44,066 bases of DNA from Chromohalobacter beijerinckii (GTDB taxonomy: Bacteria > Pseudomonadota > Gammaproteobacteria > Pseudomonadales > Halomonadaceae), in NCBI RefSeq assembly GCF_023061185.1, contig NZ_JAKGAK010000024.1:1-44066 (forward strand), read 5' to 3'. Positions 25,186 through 32,797 of this stretch are shown here, one piece after another. Positions within the stretch are counted from its first letter, which is position 1, and each line of letters begins with the position of its first letter. The notes below the pieces were generated by a model that was given only the letters and a program-made list of their open reading frames with translations, ran no database searches and was not told where the DNA came from. The translations under genes were made by a program, and so were the position numbers.

Positions 25186-26454
25186 ATGGGCGATATCGTA
25201 TCACTCGCCGGGTCCGTCCCCACGGGCGGCCCCTACACCGACGGCGGCTTCCGTCACGCCACGCTCGACGCCGCGCTGCTCTCGCGCGTCGAGCGCTACC
25301 GGCTGCAACGCCTGCGCCAGCAGATGAAGCATCACGAACTGGACGCGGTGATCCTGTTCGATCCCATCAACATTCGCTATGCCTGCGGCGTGCGCAACAT
25401 GCAGGTTTACTCGCAGCGCAACCCGGCGCGCTACCTCTACGTCGCGGCGGACGGCCCGGTGGTGCTGTTTGAGTTCAGCGCCTGCCTGCACCTGGCGGCC
25501 AACGCCGAATTGCTCGACGAGGTGCATCCCGCCCGCGCGGTGATGCCGCAATACAGCGGCCCGCGCTGCGCGGCGCATACCCAGGCCTTCGTCGACGACA
25601 TCCGCGGTCTATTCGAGCGTTCGCATACCCAGGGGCAACGCCTGGGCATCGAGTCCGCGCCCACCGGCGCCATCGAGGCACTGGGTCAGGCTGGCTTCGA
25701 GCTGACCGATGCCGCTACCGTGGTCGAGGGCGCCAAGTCGATCAAGAGTGTCGACGAGCTGGCGCTCATCCACCGCTCCGTGACGCTGACCGAAGCCGCG
25801 ATGACGCGTATGGAAGCCGCCATTCGCCCCGGCATGAGCGAAAACGAGCTGTGGTCGATCTTCAACCAGCATGTGCTGGCCACTGGCGGCGAATACGCCG
25901 AGACTCGGCTTCTCAGCTCCGGCGCGCGCACCAATCCATGGTTCCAGGAGTGCTCGGATAAGATCATCGCCCCGGGTGAGCTGGTCGCCTTCGATACCGA
26001 TATCGTGGGCTGCTTCGGCTACTACACGGATTTCTCGCGGACCTTCCACGTGCCCGGCGCAGGCGCGCCCAACGCCGAGCAGAAGGCGCTTTATCGCATG
26101 GCCGCCGACCAGCTCGAACGCAACATCGCCCTGCTGCGCCCCGGCATGAGCTTTCGCGACTACTCGCAACAAGCGTGGCCGATACCCGACGGCTATCGTG
26201 AAAATCGCTACTTGGACATCGTCCACGGCTGCGGCATGACCGGCGAATGGCCGCTTATCGCCCACGACATGGACTGGGACGAGGTCGGCTACGATGGCGC
26301 CATCGAGCCCGGTATGACGCTCTGCGTCGAGGCCTATATCGGCCACCGTGACGGCACCGAGGGCGTCAAGTTGGAAGAACAGGTGCTAATCACCGAAGAT
26401 GGCATCGAACGCCTCTCGACCTACGGCTATTCCGACACGCTGATGGCAGAATGA
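25186..26454 (+). CDS. M24-fold enzyme related to DMSP lyase DddP
   Basis: Creatinase/prolidase (M24) fold protein of 422 residues. The metal site DTDIVGCFGYYTDFSRT gives Asp270, Asp272 and Asp282, followed by His347, Glu382 and Glu397. The D-x-D-x9-D spacing and the later intervals (H to E 35, E to E 15) match those I recall for DddP (D295, D297, D307, H371, E406, E421). Ordinary M24 peptidases have D-x10-D instead. At the position of the DddP catalytic base Asp377 (HGxGxxD) this protein has Gly353, with Glu354 next to it. So it is DddP-like in metal chemistry but probably not a standard DMSP lyase. It could cleave another betaine or an oxidised product of the upstream oxygenase. Cytoplasmic. 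Confidence 0.65.
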   Translation: MGDIVSLAGSVPTGGPYTDGGFRHATLDAALLSRVERYRLQRLRQQMKHHELDAVILFDPINIRYACGVRNMQVYSQRNPARYLYVAADGPVVLFEFSACLHLAANAELLDEVHPARAVMPQYSGPRCAAHTQAFVDDIRGLFERSHTQGQRLGIESAPTGAIEALGQAGFELTDAATVVEGAKSIKSVDELALIHRSVTLTEAAMTRMEAAIRPGMSENELWSIFNQHVLATGGEYAETRLLSSGARTNPWFQECSDKIIAPGELVAFDTDIVGCFGYYTDFSRTFHVPGAGAPNAEQKALYRMAADQLERNIALLRPGMSFRDYSQQAWPIPDGYRENRYLDIVHGCGMTGEWPLIAHDMDWDEVGYDGAIEPGMTLCVEAYIGHRDGTEGVKLEEQVLITEDGIERLSTYGYSDTLMAE

Positions 26455-26513
26455 CGCCATAGCGCAGCACCCTTTCTCATCCCTTTCGATTCACCCACAC
26501 AAAAAGGACGCGT

Positions 26514-27368
26514 ATGAAACCGTTGACTTCCCTTTTCGTCGCCTGTGGCCTGGCCGGTATCTCGATGACCGCCACGGCCAACGACACGCTGACCATCGGC
26601 ACCAACAACTGGTCGGAAAACATCGCCGTCTCGCACATGTGGCAGCAATTGCTCGAAGAGCAAGGCTACGACGTCAACCTGACGACTACCGGCAAGAGCG
26701 TGCTCTTCAGCGGACTGGCGCAGGGCGATCTGGATATCTCGTTGGAAGTCTGGCTGCCGCATGGCGACGCCCAGTACATCAAGCCCTACGAGGACAAGAT
26801 CGACGTTCACGATGCCTGGTTCGACGGCGCCCAGGACGAACTGGTGGTGCCGGCTTACATGGAAGACATCGACAGCATTAGTGACCTCAAGGACAACGCC
26901 GAGCGCTTCGTCTACCAGAATGAACCGACCATCATCGGCATCGAATCGGGCTCGGCCATCTCCGGCGAGACCGAAAACGCCATCGAGAGTTACGATCTGC
27001 CGTTCCGCCAGTTGAACAGCTCCGGGCCCGCCATGCTCGCGGCCCTAGAGGAAGCCTATGCCAACGAAGAGCCCGTCGCCGTCACGCTATGGCAGCCGCA
27101 CTGGGCCTACGCGCAGTACGACCTCAAGGCGCTGAAAGATCCCAAGAAAAGCTATGGCGGCGGTGACGACATCATGTGGATGTCGCCCAAGGGCTTTGGC
27201 GAGGAGCACCCCGAAGTCACCAAGATGCTCGATGCCTGGCACATGAGCCACGCCCAGTTGGCCGATCTCATGTTGACCATCGAAAACGTCGGCGATCCCA
27301 CGCAAGGCGCCAAACAGTGGATCGAGGAACATCGCGATCTCATCGACGGCTGGCTCGTCGAGGACTGA
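26514..27368 (+). CDS. Glycine betaine/carnitine-type periplasmic binding protein
   Basis: Substrate-binding protein of the OpuAC/ProX family for quaternary amines. Seen: signal peptide ending ATA (about residue 22), then TIGTNNWSENIAVSHMWQQL, VWLPHGDA and WQPHWAYAQYD with tryptophans that would form the aromatic cage for a trimethylammonium group. 284 residues, strongly acidic. AAGGA precedes ATG 26514. No permease or ATPase gene lies beside it, so it must share a transporter encoded elsewhere, as P. aeruginosa CaiX does next to its carnitine genes. It could bring in the substrate of the preceding enzymes or carnitine/gamma-butyrobetaine for the genes that follow. Confidence 0.88.
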   Translation: MKPLTSLFVACGLAGISMTATANDTLTIGTNNWSENIAVSHMWQQLLEEQGYDVNLTTTGKSVLFSGLAQGDLDISLEVWLPHGDAQYIKPYEDKIDVHDAWFDGAQDELVVPAYMEDIDSISDLKDNAERFVYQNEPTIIGIESGSAISGETENAIESYDLPFRQLNSSGPAMLAALEEAYANEEPVAVTLWQPHWAYAQYDLKALKDPKKSYGGGDDIMWMSPKGFGEEHPEVTKMLDAWHMSHAQLADLMLTIENVGDPTQGAKQWIEEHRDLIDGWLVED

Positions 27369-27377
27369 TCCCATTCC

Positions 27378-27400
27378 GGGCCGGTCGTCAGGACCGGCCC
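27378..27400 (+). terminator. Stem-loop after the binding-protein gene
   Basis: GGGCCGGTC/GACCGGCCC forms a perfect 9-bp GC-rich stem with a 5-base loop, 10 bases after the stop. A T-tract is lacking. It marks the likely end of the oxygenase operon. Confidence 0.55.
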
Positions 27401-27543
27401 ACCTCCAAGCCTTGCCTATTTTCTTCCCGCTCTCGCTGACGCGACCCGCAAGCCCTCGGCAATCGAATTTGCTATCGTGAGCGCATCGCGCGCCTCGGCG
27501 CGTCACCGTTCGCCGCCTGAGTCGCTACCGCCACGGGGGAGAG

Positions 27544-28524
27544 ATGCGTCTACATTATGCCGGGGCGTTTCCCGAGCCCATCGGCTTTCTGCTATTGCCG
27601 CGTTTCTCGATGATGGCATTCTTCTCTGCCATCGAGCCGCTGCGCATTGCCAACCGCATCGCTGGAGAGCGCCTGTTCACCTGGCGCGTGATCGGCCTGG
27701 ACGGCGCCTCGGTCACCGCCAGCAACGACATGACCCTGCTCGCCGACGACACCCTCGCCTCGGCACCGGCACTGCCCAGCATCGCCATCTGTGCCAGCTT
27801 CGAGCCCGAGGAGCGCCTGACCCACCACTTGCTGCATTGGCTGCATCAGCGTCATCAAGGCGACTGTGTGCTGGGCGGCATCGACACCGGTAGCCTGATC
27901 CTAGCCCGCGCCGGCTTGCTCGAGGGGCAGCGTGTCACTCTGCACTGGGAAAGCTTACCGGCGTTTCGCGAGCGCTTCCCCGAGATCAACGCCGTCGAGT
28001 CGCTGTTCGAAGTCGGCCCACGCGGCTTCTCCTGCGCCGGCGGCACCGCCGCGATGGACATGACACTAGACCTGATCGCCCGCCGCCATGGCGATGAGCT
28101 GGCCGCTGACGTTTCCGAGCAGTTGATTCACGCTCGCATGCGGCCTCGCCACGACCACCAGCGTCATGATCTGACTCAGCGCCTGGGGACCCACAAGCAC
28201 AGCGTGATCGAGGCCGTCGCCCTGATGGAGCGCCACCTCGAGACACCGCTGACACTCGCCCGTCTCGCCGCGCGCATCGGTATCTCGCTGCGCCAGCTTC
28301 AGCGTCTCTTCGAACAGGAGCTGGGCGAGCGGCCACGCGATCACTATCTGCGCCTGCGCTTGCAACATGCTCGTCAGCTACTGCGGGAAACCGACCGCGA
28401 CATTCTGAGCATTGGCCTGGCCAGCGGTTTCACCTCGGCTTCCAGTTTCTCGCGGGCCTACAAGCAGCATTTCGGTACTAGCCCGCGCCAGGCACGCCAC
28501 CCGCACCCTGACGACACAAGATGA
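27544..28524 (+). CDS. cdhR: AraC-family regulator with GATase1-like domain (CdhR/GbdR type)
   Basis: Transcriptional activator with an N-terminal DJ-1/PfpI-like ligand domain (PIGFLLLPRFSMMAFFSAIE; CVLGGIDTGSLILARAG) and a C-terminal AraC double helix-turn-helix (PLTLARLAARIGISLRQLQR; DILSIGLASGFTSASSFSRA). This architecture is that of the carnitine and glycine-betaine sensors CdhR and GbdR of Pseudomonas. 326 residues, GGGGGAGAG directly before ATG 27544. It sits upstream of the gamma-butyrobetaine hydroxylase gene and close to the carnitine genes, so CdhR is the better guess, but GbdR-like specificity cannot be excluded. Confidence 0.85.
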   Translation: MRLHYAGAFPEPIGFLLLPRFSMMAFFSAIEPLRIANRIAGERLFTWRVIGLDGASVTASNDMTLLADDTLASAPALPSIAICASFEPEERLTHHLLHWLHQRHQGDCVLGGIDTGSLILARAGLLEGQRVTLHWESLPAFRERFPEINAVESLFEVGPRGFSCAGGTAAMDMTLDLIARRHGDELAADVSEQLIHARMRPRHDHQRHDLTQRLGTHKHSVIEAVALMERHLETPLTLARLAARIGISLRQLQRLFEQELGERPRDHYLRLRLQHARQLLRETDRDILSIGLASGFTSASSFSRAYKQHFGTSPRQARHPHPDDTR

Positions 28525-28616
28525 CGACTGACGGCAAGAAGCCGTCGCTTGGGGTGTAAATATGGACGCCGAGTCAAGCCATGCTGGGGCTACGTTTTGT
28601 AGCCAAGGATGCCGTC

Positions 28617-29888
28617 ATGACCCTTTCCACGCCTGCTGCCACGTCTGCCAATACGCCCGGCGGCACGCTCCCCGCGACGCCTGATTACGACGCCTGGCCG
28701 GTCGAGGTCGCCATCCACAACGTGAGCCACACGCCCCGCCAGGTCGAAGTGCGCTGGGAAGACGGTCGCGTCAGCCGGTACCACAGCATCTGGCTGCGCG
28801 AAAACGCCGCCGACGACAGTACCGTCAATCCGGCCACCCGCGAGCGTATCCTCGACCTGTCACGCCTCGAGGATTGGCCCACCGTCAGCGAGGCATGCCT
28901 CGACGACACCGGTGCGCTGGAGATCGTCTTCGCCCCGGAGCAACGCCGCTTGCGCTTTCACCCCGGCTGGCTGCGCGCGCACGACTATACCCACTTGGCG
29001 GAACTCGACGCCCCGCTGCCTCCTGCCACGTTATGGAAAGGCAGCGAACGCGACGCGCCCACGACCCTCGATGCGCGCGACTGGCTGGACACCGACGATG
29101 ATCCTCTGGCACCGGATGCCTGCCTCGAAAGCGCCCTCGAGGCCGTCATCGGCGAAGGCCTGGTGCGGCTACGCAACCTGCCCACCGAGCCCGGCAGCCT
29201 GGATGCCATCGCCCGGCGCATCGGCCCGCCGCGCGCCACCAACTTCGGCACGCTGTTCGACGTGCGTGCCAAACCCGACCCCGACTCCAATGCCTACACC
29301 TCGATCGCCCTGCCACCGCACGTCGATCTGCCGACCCGCGAGTATCAGCCCGGTCTGCAGTTGCTGCACTGCCTGGAAAACGACACCGTTGGTGGTGAAG
29401 CGGTGATGATGGACGGTTTCGCCGTGGCCGAGGCCCTGCGCGAGCGTCATCCCGAGCACTTCGCGACGCTCACGCGTGTACGCTGGTGCTACGCCAACAC
29501 CGCCCGGACCACCGATCATGTGTGGTACGCACCGATGATCAAGCTCGATGACGACGGCAATTTCGACGAAGTGCGCATCGCCGATTTCCTGCGCGGCCCC
29601 TTGATGGCGCCGTTCGAGGACGTGGAGTCCGCCTATGCCGCCTTGATGTCACTGCAGCGCCTGCTGCGGGAGCCCGAGTTTGCGCTGCGTTTCACCTACA
29701 CCCCCGGCGACCTGGTGATCTTCGACAACCGCCGCCTGCTGCATGCTCGTGATGCCTTCGATGTCGGCCAGGGCGGCCGGCGCTGGCTGCAAGGCTGCTA
29801 TCTCGAGCGCGACGAAGCCCGCTCGCGGCTGCGCATGTTGCGCCGTGCCCACCGCCGGCAACGCGTCGAGGTACTCGGCCAGGGCTGA
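28617..29888 (+). CDS. Gamma-butyrobetaine hydroxylase
   Basis: Fe(II)/2-oxoglutarate dioxygenase converting gamma-butyrobetaine to L-carnitine. Seen: 423 residues with an N-terminal DUF971-like domain (VRWEDGRVSRYHSIWLRENA) and the catalytic domain. The iron ligands are His235 and Asp237 in PPHVDLPTRE and His376 in LLHARDAF, followed by the 2-oxoglutarate Arg near 388. The zinc-binding Cys cluster that follows WLRDN in known hydroxylases is missing: residues 62-75 hold no Cys. ATG 28617 has AAGGAT seven bases upstream; an in-frame ATG at 28581 is less likely. Convergent with the carnitine catabolic genes, which use its product. Confidence 0.88.
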   Translation: MTLSTPAATSANTPGGTLPATPDYDAWPVEVAIHNVSHTPRQVEVRWEDGRVSRYHSIWLRENAADDSTVNPATRERILDLSRLEDWPTVSEACLDDTGALEIVFAPEQRRLRFHPGWLRAHDYTHLAELDAPLPPATLWKGSERDAPTTLDARDWLDTDDDPLAPDACLESALEAVIGEGLVRLRNLPTEPGSLDAIARRIGPPRATNFGTLFDVRAKPDPDSNAYTSIALPPHVDLPTREYQPGLQLLHCLENDTVGGEAVMMDGFAVAEALRERHPEHFATLTRVRWCYANTARTTDHVWYAPMIKLDDDGNFDEVRIADFLRGPLMAPFEDVESAYAALMSLQRLLREPEFALRFTYTPGDLVIFDNRRLLHARDAFDVGQGGRRWLQGCYLERDEARSRLRMLRRAHRRQRVEVLGQG

Positions 29889-29920
29889 TCCAGTCGCGCA
29901 GCAGTATCTGCCAACACGAA

Positions 29921-29950
29921 AACCCGCCCATGGCTTGCCATGGGCGGGTT
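29921..29950. terminator. Bidirectional terminator between convergent carnitine genes
   Basis: A perfect 13-bp stem (AACCCGCCCATGG/CCATGGGCGGGTT) with a CTTG loop stands between the hydroxylase and the thioesterase genes. TTCTTT follows on the plus strand and TTTTCG on the minus strand. Confidence 0.85.
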
Positions 29951-30000
29951 CTTTGCAGCGAGGGAAAACGTCATGGAGCGTTTTGACTCTCCATTCGACG

Positions 30001-30486
30001 TTAGCGGCGTACGATCCCGATGCGCCGCCCCGCAGCGCTCGGCCACGTTTCGCCAGCGGCGGGCAACGTGGCGACCACAGCCGCGACCGGTTCGGGGAAT
30101 GGCCCGGGCCTACCGCTAGCGACATCGATGCCCATCAGCATCTGCTCGCTGGTCGCCAGCGGGTCGCCGTCGGCGTTGCGCAGGGTAAAAAAGACATGCA
30201 ACCGCTTGGCATCATGATCGAGTAGCGTCAGTTCGACCGCCAACGCCTCGCTACGATGCGCTTGCTGGCGGTAGCAGAGATGCGTCTCCAGGGTATAGAG
30301 CGTGTAACCATGCTCGGCTCGCCCCGCTACATCGAGGCCGATACGCTCCATCAGCGCCTCGACGGCCAGCGAGAAGACCCGCGCGTACTCGGCATCGTTC
30401 ATGTGGCCGTTGTAGTCGACCCAGGCGTCGGCCACCCGGGTTTCCAGCAAGGGGCCGAACGTTGAACTGTCTGGTATCCGGCTCAT
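30001..30486 (-). CDS. cdhB: Betainyl-CoA thioesterase (hotdog fold)
   Basis: Probable last enzyme of carnitine breakdown, releasing glycine betaine from betainyl-CoA. Seen: 161 residues with the 4HBT-type signature VDYNGHMNDAEYARVF carrying the active-site Asp, and THLCYRQQAHRSEALAVE. No signal peptide. Its ATG overlaps the stop of the carnitine dehydrogenase gene by one base, the usual coupled arrangement of these two functions; in some bacteria they are fused. The assignment to betainyl-CoA rests on family plus operon context. Confidence 0.85.
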   Translation of the reverse strand: MSRIPDSSTFGPLLETRVADAWVDYNGHMNDAEYARVFSLAVEALMERIGLDVAGRAEHGYTLYTLETHLCYRQQAHRSEALAVELTLLDHDAKRLHVFFTLRNADGDPLATSEQMLMGIDVASGRPGPFPEPVAAVVATLPAAGETWPSAAGRRIGIVRR

Positions 30487-31475
30487 CAGATGCGCCCCTC
30501 AAGCCCCTCGGCTTCCGGCCAGTACTTGCGGGTCAATGCCAGCAGCTCGGTGAGGAAGGCGTCACGTCGCGTCTCCAGTTCGGCGACGCTGCGCCCGGCG
30601 GCCTGATGCTCGCAACCGTCGGCGACCTTCTCGATCAGTTCGTCGGTCAGCTCCGGCGCCTCGAGCTTGGTCCACGGCAGCTTCAGTGCCGGCCCGAACT
30701 GGTGCAGCATGTGGCGCATGCCACCCTCACCCCCGGCTAGGTGGAAGGTCAGGAAGGTGCCCATCAGCGACCAGCGCAGCCCCGCGCCGTAGACCACGGC
30801 GGCGTCGATTTCCTCGGTGGTGGCGACACCGTCGTTGACCAGGTGCAGCGCCTCGCGCCACAGCGCCTCCATCAGACGGTCGGCCACATGGCCCTCGATT
30901 TCGCGACGCACCACCAGCGGCCGCATGCCCAGCGCGGCATATTGAGCCCGGGCGCGCTCGGTGACGACCGGCGCGGTGTGCTCGCCGCCCACCAGCTCGA
31001 CCAGCGGCAGCAGGTACACCGGGTTGAACGGGTGCGCGACGATGACGCGACCGGGGTCGCGCGTGCAGGCCGATTGCAGCTCGCTGGGCTTGATGCCGGA
31101 CGTCGAGGAGCCGATCACCACGCCCTCGGGGGCATGTGCATCCAACTCCGCCAGGACGCGATGCTTGATCTCGAGCCGCTCCGGCACGTTTTCCTGGACC
31201 AGGTCGGCCTCCTCGACGGCCTCGCTAGCCGAGGCCGCGAAACGCAGCCGGCTCGGGTCCGCCGTGTCGGCGAGCCCCATCGTCGCCACCGAATCCCAAA
31301 CCCGTTCCACGAAGGCGCGCGTCGTCGCCTCGGCACCGGGGGCCGGGTCGAAGGCCACCACATCGCAGCCCGCCGCCAGGGCTCGCACGATCCAGCCATT
31401 GCCGATCACGCCGGTGCCGATGACGGCGACCCGCGCAGGCACATCGGCCGCCGCGGCCGTGTCTTGTCGAGACAT
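30486..31475 (-). CDS. lcdH: L-carnitine 3-dehydrogenase
   Basis: NAD-dependent oxidation of L-carnitine to 3-dehydrocarnitine; relative of 3-hydroxyacyl-CoA dehydrogenase. Seen: Rossmann motif VAVIGTGVIGNGW near the N-terminus, catalytic region VIVAHPFNPVYLLPLVELVGG with the His-Glu pair, and helical C-terminal domain VYGAGLRWSLMGTFLTFHLAGG, typical of LcdH. 329 residues from ATG 31475; AAGGAG lies six bases before it, while an upstream GTG at 31496 would overlap the preceding stop. Second gene of the BKACE-lcdH-thioesterase unit. Confidence 0.93.
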   Translation of the reverse strand: MSRQDTAAAADVPARVAVIGTGVIGNGWIVRALAAGCDVVAFDPAPGAEATTRAFVERVWDSVATMGLADTADPSRLRFAASASEAVEEADLVQENVPERLEIKHRVLAELDAHAPEGVVIGSSTSGIKPSELQSACTRDPGRVIVAHPFNPVYLLPLVELVGGEHTAPVVTERARAQYAALGMRPLVVRREIEGHVADRLMEALWREALHLVNDGVATTEEIDAAVVYGAGLRWSLMGTFLTFHLAGGEGGMRHMLHQFGPALKLPWTKLEAPELTDELIEKVADGCEHQAAGRSVAELETRRDAFLTELLALTRKYWPEAEGLEGRI

Positions 31476-31492
31476 CATGTTCTCCTTGTCGC

Positions 31493-32374
31493 TCACGGCT
31501 GGCGCAGCCCCAGCGTCTGACGTGTTTCGGCCGGCGTCTGCACGCGGCCTCCCAGGTTTTCGGCAATCGTCGCGGCACGTTCCACCAACTGCGCATTGGT
31601 GGCGAACACGCCGCGGCTGAGGTAAAGATTGTCCTCAAGGCCGACCCGCACGTGACCGCCGAGTAGCATCGATTGCGCGACCATCGGCATCTCGCTACGC
31701 CCGATGCCGAACGCCGACCAATGAGCGTTGGCGGGCAGCTTGTTGCGCATCGCCAGCATGGTCTCGGTGTCCGCCTCGGCGCCCCAGGGAATCCCCAGAC
31801 ACAGTTGAAACAGCGGATCGCCTTCGATCAGGCCTTCCTCGATCAACTGGCGCGCGAACCACACATGCCCCAGATCGAAGCACTCCAGTTCGGGTTTGAC
31901 GCCGGCGTTCTTGACCAGCCGGGCATGCTCACGCAGCCAGTCGGCGGTATTGAGATAGACCATGTCGCCGAAGTTGAGGCTGCCACAATCCAGGGTGCAG
32001 ATTTCCGGCAGCAGTTCGCCGACCGGCGCGTGGCGCTCCGCCGGTGTCTGCAGATCGGTGCCTTCTAGGCCATGGATAACGCCATCGCGCACCTCGGGGA
32101 AGAGATCGCCCCCGCCGCCTGCGGTGATATTGATGACCGCATCCACATCCGCCTCGCGGATGCGCCCCACCGCCTCACGGAAGTACTCGGTGGAATGGCT
32201 CACACCGCCGGTTTCCGGGTCGCGCACGTGCAAGTGCACGATGCTCGCCCCGGCGCGCGTGGCCTCGATGGCGCTATCGGCGATCTGCTTGGGCGTAATG
32301 GGCAGGTCGGGATGCTTGTCGGCCGTATCACCGGCGCCGGTGATGGCGCAGGTAAGAATGACGTTTCGATTCAT
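31493..32374 (-). CDS. cdhC: 3-Dehydrocarnitine cleavage enzyme (BKACE family)
   Basis: Zinc-dependent beta-keto acid cleavage enzyme that reacts 3-dehydrocarnitine with acetyl-CoA to give betainyl-CoA and acetoacetate. Seen: 293 residues, TIM-barrel, N-terminal [20 protein letters not shown], metal motif [13 protein letters not shown], a second His near LCLGIPWG, and terminal [17 protein letters not shown], all family hallmarks. The dehydrogenase and thioesterase genes follow at 17 bases and with overlap respectively, giving the known cdhC-cdhA-cdhB order of Pseudomonas. Transcription starts from the 420-base gap shared with the divergent gntR gene. Confidence 0.92.
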   Translation of the reverse strand: MNRNVILTCAITGAGDTADKHPDLPITPKQIADSAIEATRAGASIVHLHVRDPETGGVSHSTEYFREAVGRIREADVDAVINITAGGGGDLFPEVRDGVIHGLEGTDLQTPAERHAPVGELLPEICTLDCGSLNFGDMVYLNTADWLREHARLVKNAGVKPELECFDLGHVWFARQLIEEGLIEGDPLFQLCLGIPWGAEADTETMLAMRNKLPANAHWSAFGIGRSEMPMVAQSMLLGGHVRVGLEDNLYLSRGVFATNAQLVERAATIAENLGGRVQTPAETRQTLGLRQP

Positions 32375-32797
32375 GATGTCTTCCTGAGCGTCTAAATGGC
32401 GGCGCGATGCCGTCGAACGCCCTCATTATCGAAAGTCCGGCGGAAAAGGGATTGCCATGAAACGTCATGCGGTTGGCGTGTTGCGTCAGAACGTCTCAGC
32501 CACCAACAGTCTTGGATGATCCACGCTCGGGCTCTACATCATTGCGAAGCCAATAAACCACAACCTCCACAATGACTTGCATGCACTTCTCCCGGTCGAG
32601 CGAAGCGTCACTTCGCATGAATCTCCACTGGCAGTGCGACGTTGGTCCAAAGACGTATTGTGTCGTCACCACACTATTTATAATGTTGTCTGACAAATCC
32701 ATTGGGGCAACACCGCCATTAGTCGGAGACGTCCCGCACCATCGATGCGAGGCCCGCACCACGCCTGGCGGCGACGAACGAAGGAGAAGGAATAGCG
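32375..32797. other. 423-base intergenic region between cdhC and gntR
   Basis: No convincing gene: an 88-codon minus-strand frame (32496-32762) lacks a ribosome-binding site and does not resemble a protein. The right half carries the gntR promoter and operator described separately. The left half must hold the promoter for the carnitine genes, but I see no clear element there. Confidence 0.6.
32656..32696 (+). promoter_or_regulatory. gntR promoter with overlapping GntR-type operator
   Basis: A perfect TATAAT -10 (32679-32684) with a weak -35 (TATTGT at 32656-32661, 17-base spacer) is followed at once by TTGTC-T-GACAA (32686-32696). This perfect 11-bp palindrome has the form bound by FadR-subfamily GntR regulators. 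Its place over the start point suggests autorepression by the protein encoded just downstream. Confidence 0.6.

Noticed and set aside
32691-32699. CTGACAAAT also at 32691-32699 and near 14224, matching the end of the 126-bp element
   Set aside because: Only the 9-base end is shared; the rest of the element is missing at both places. The 32691 copy is part of the GntR-type palindrome, so these are chance matches.
32496-32762. 88-codon minus-strand ORF in the cdhC-gntR gap
   Set aside because: Crosses the gntR promoter and operator, no ribosome-binding site, composition not protein-like.
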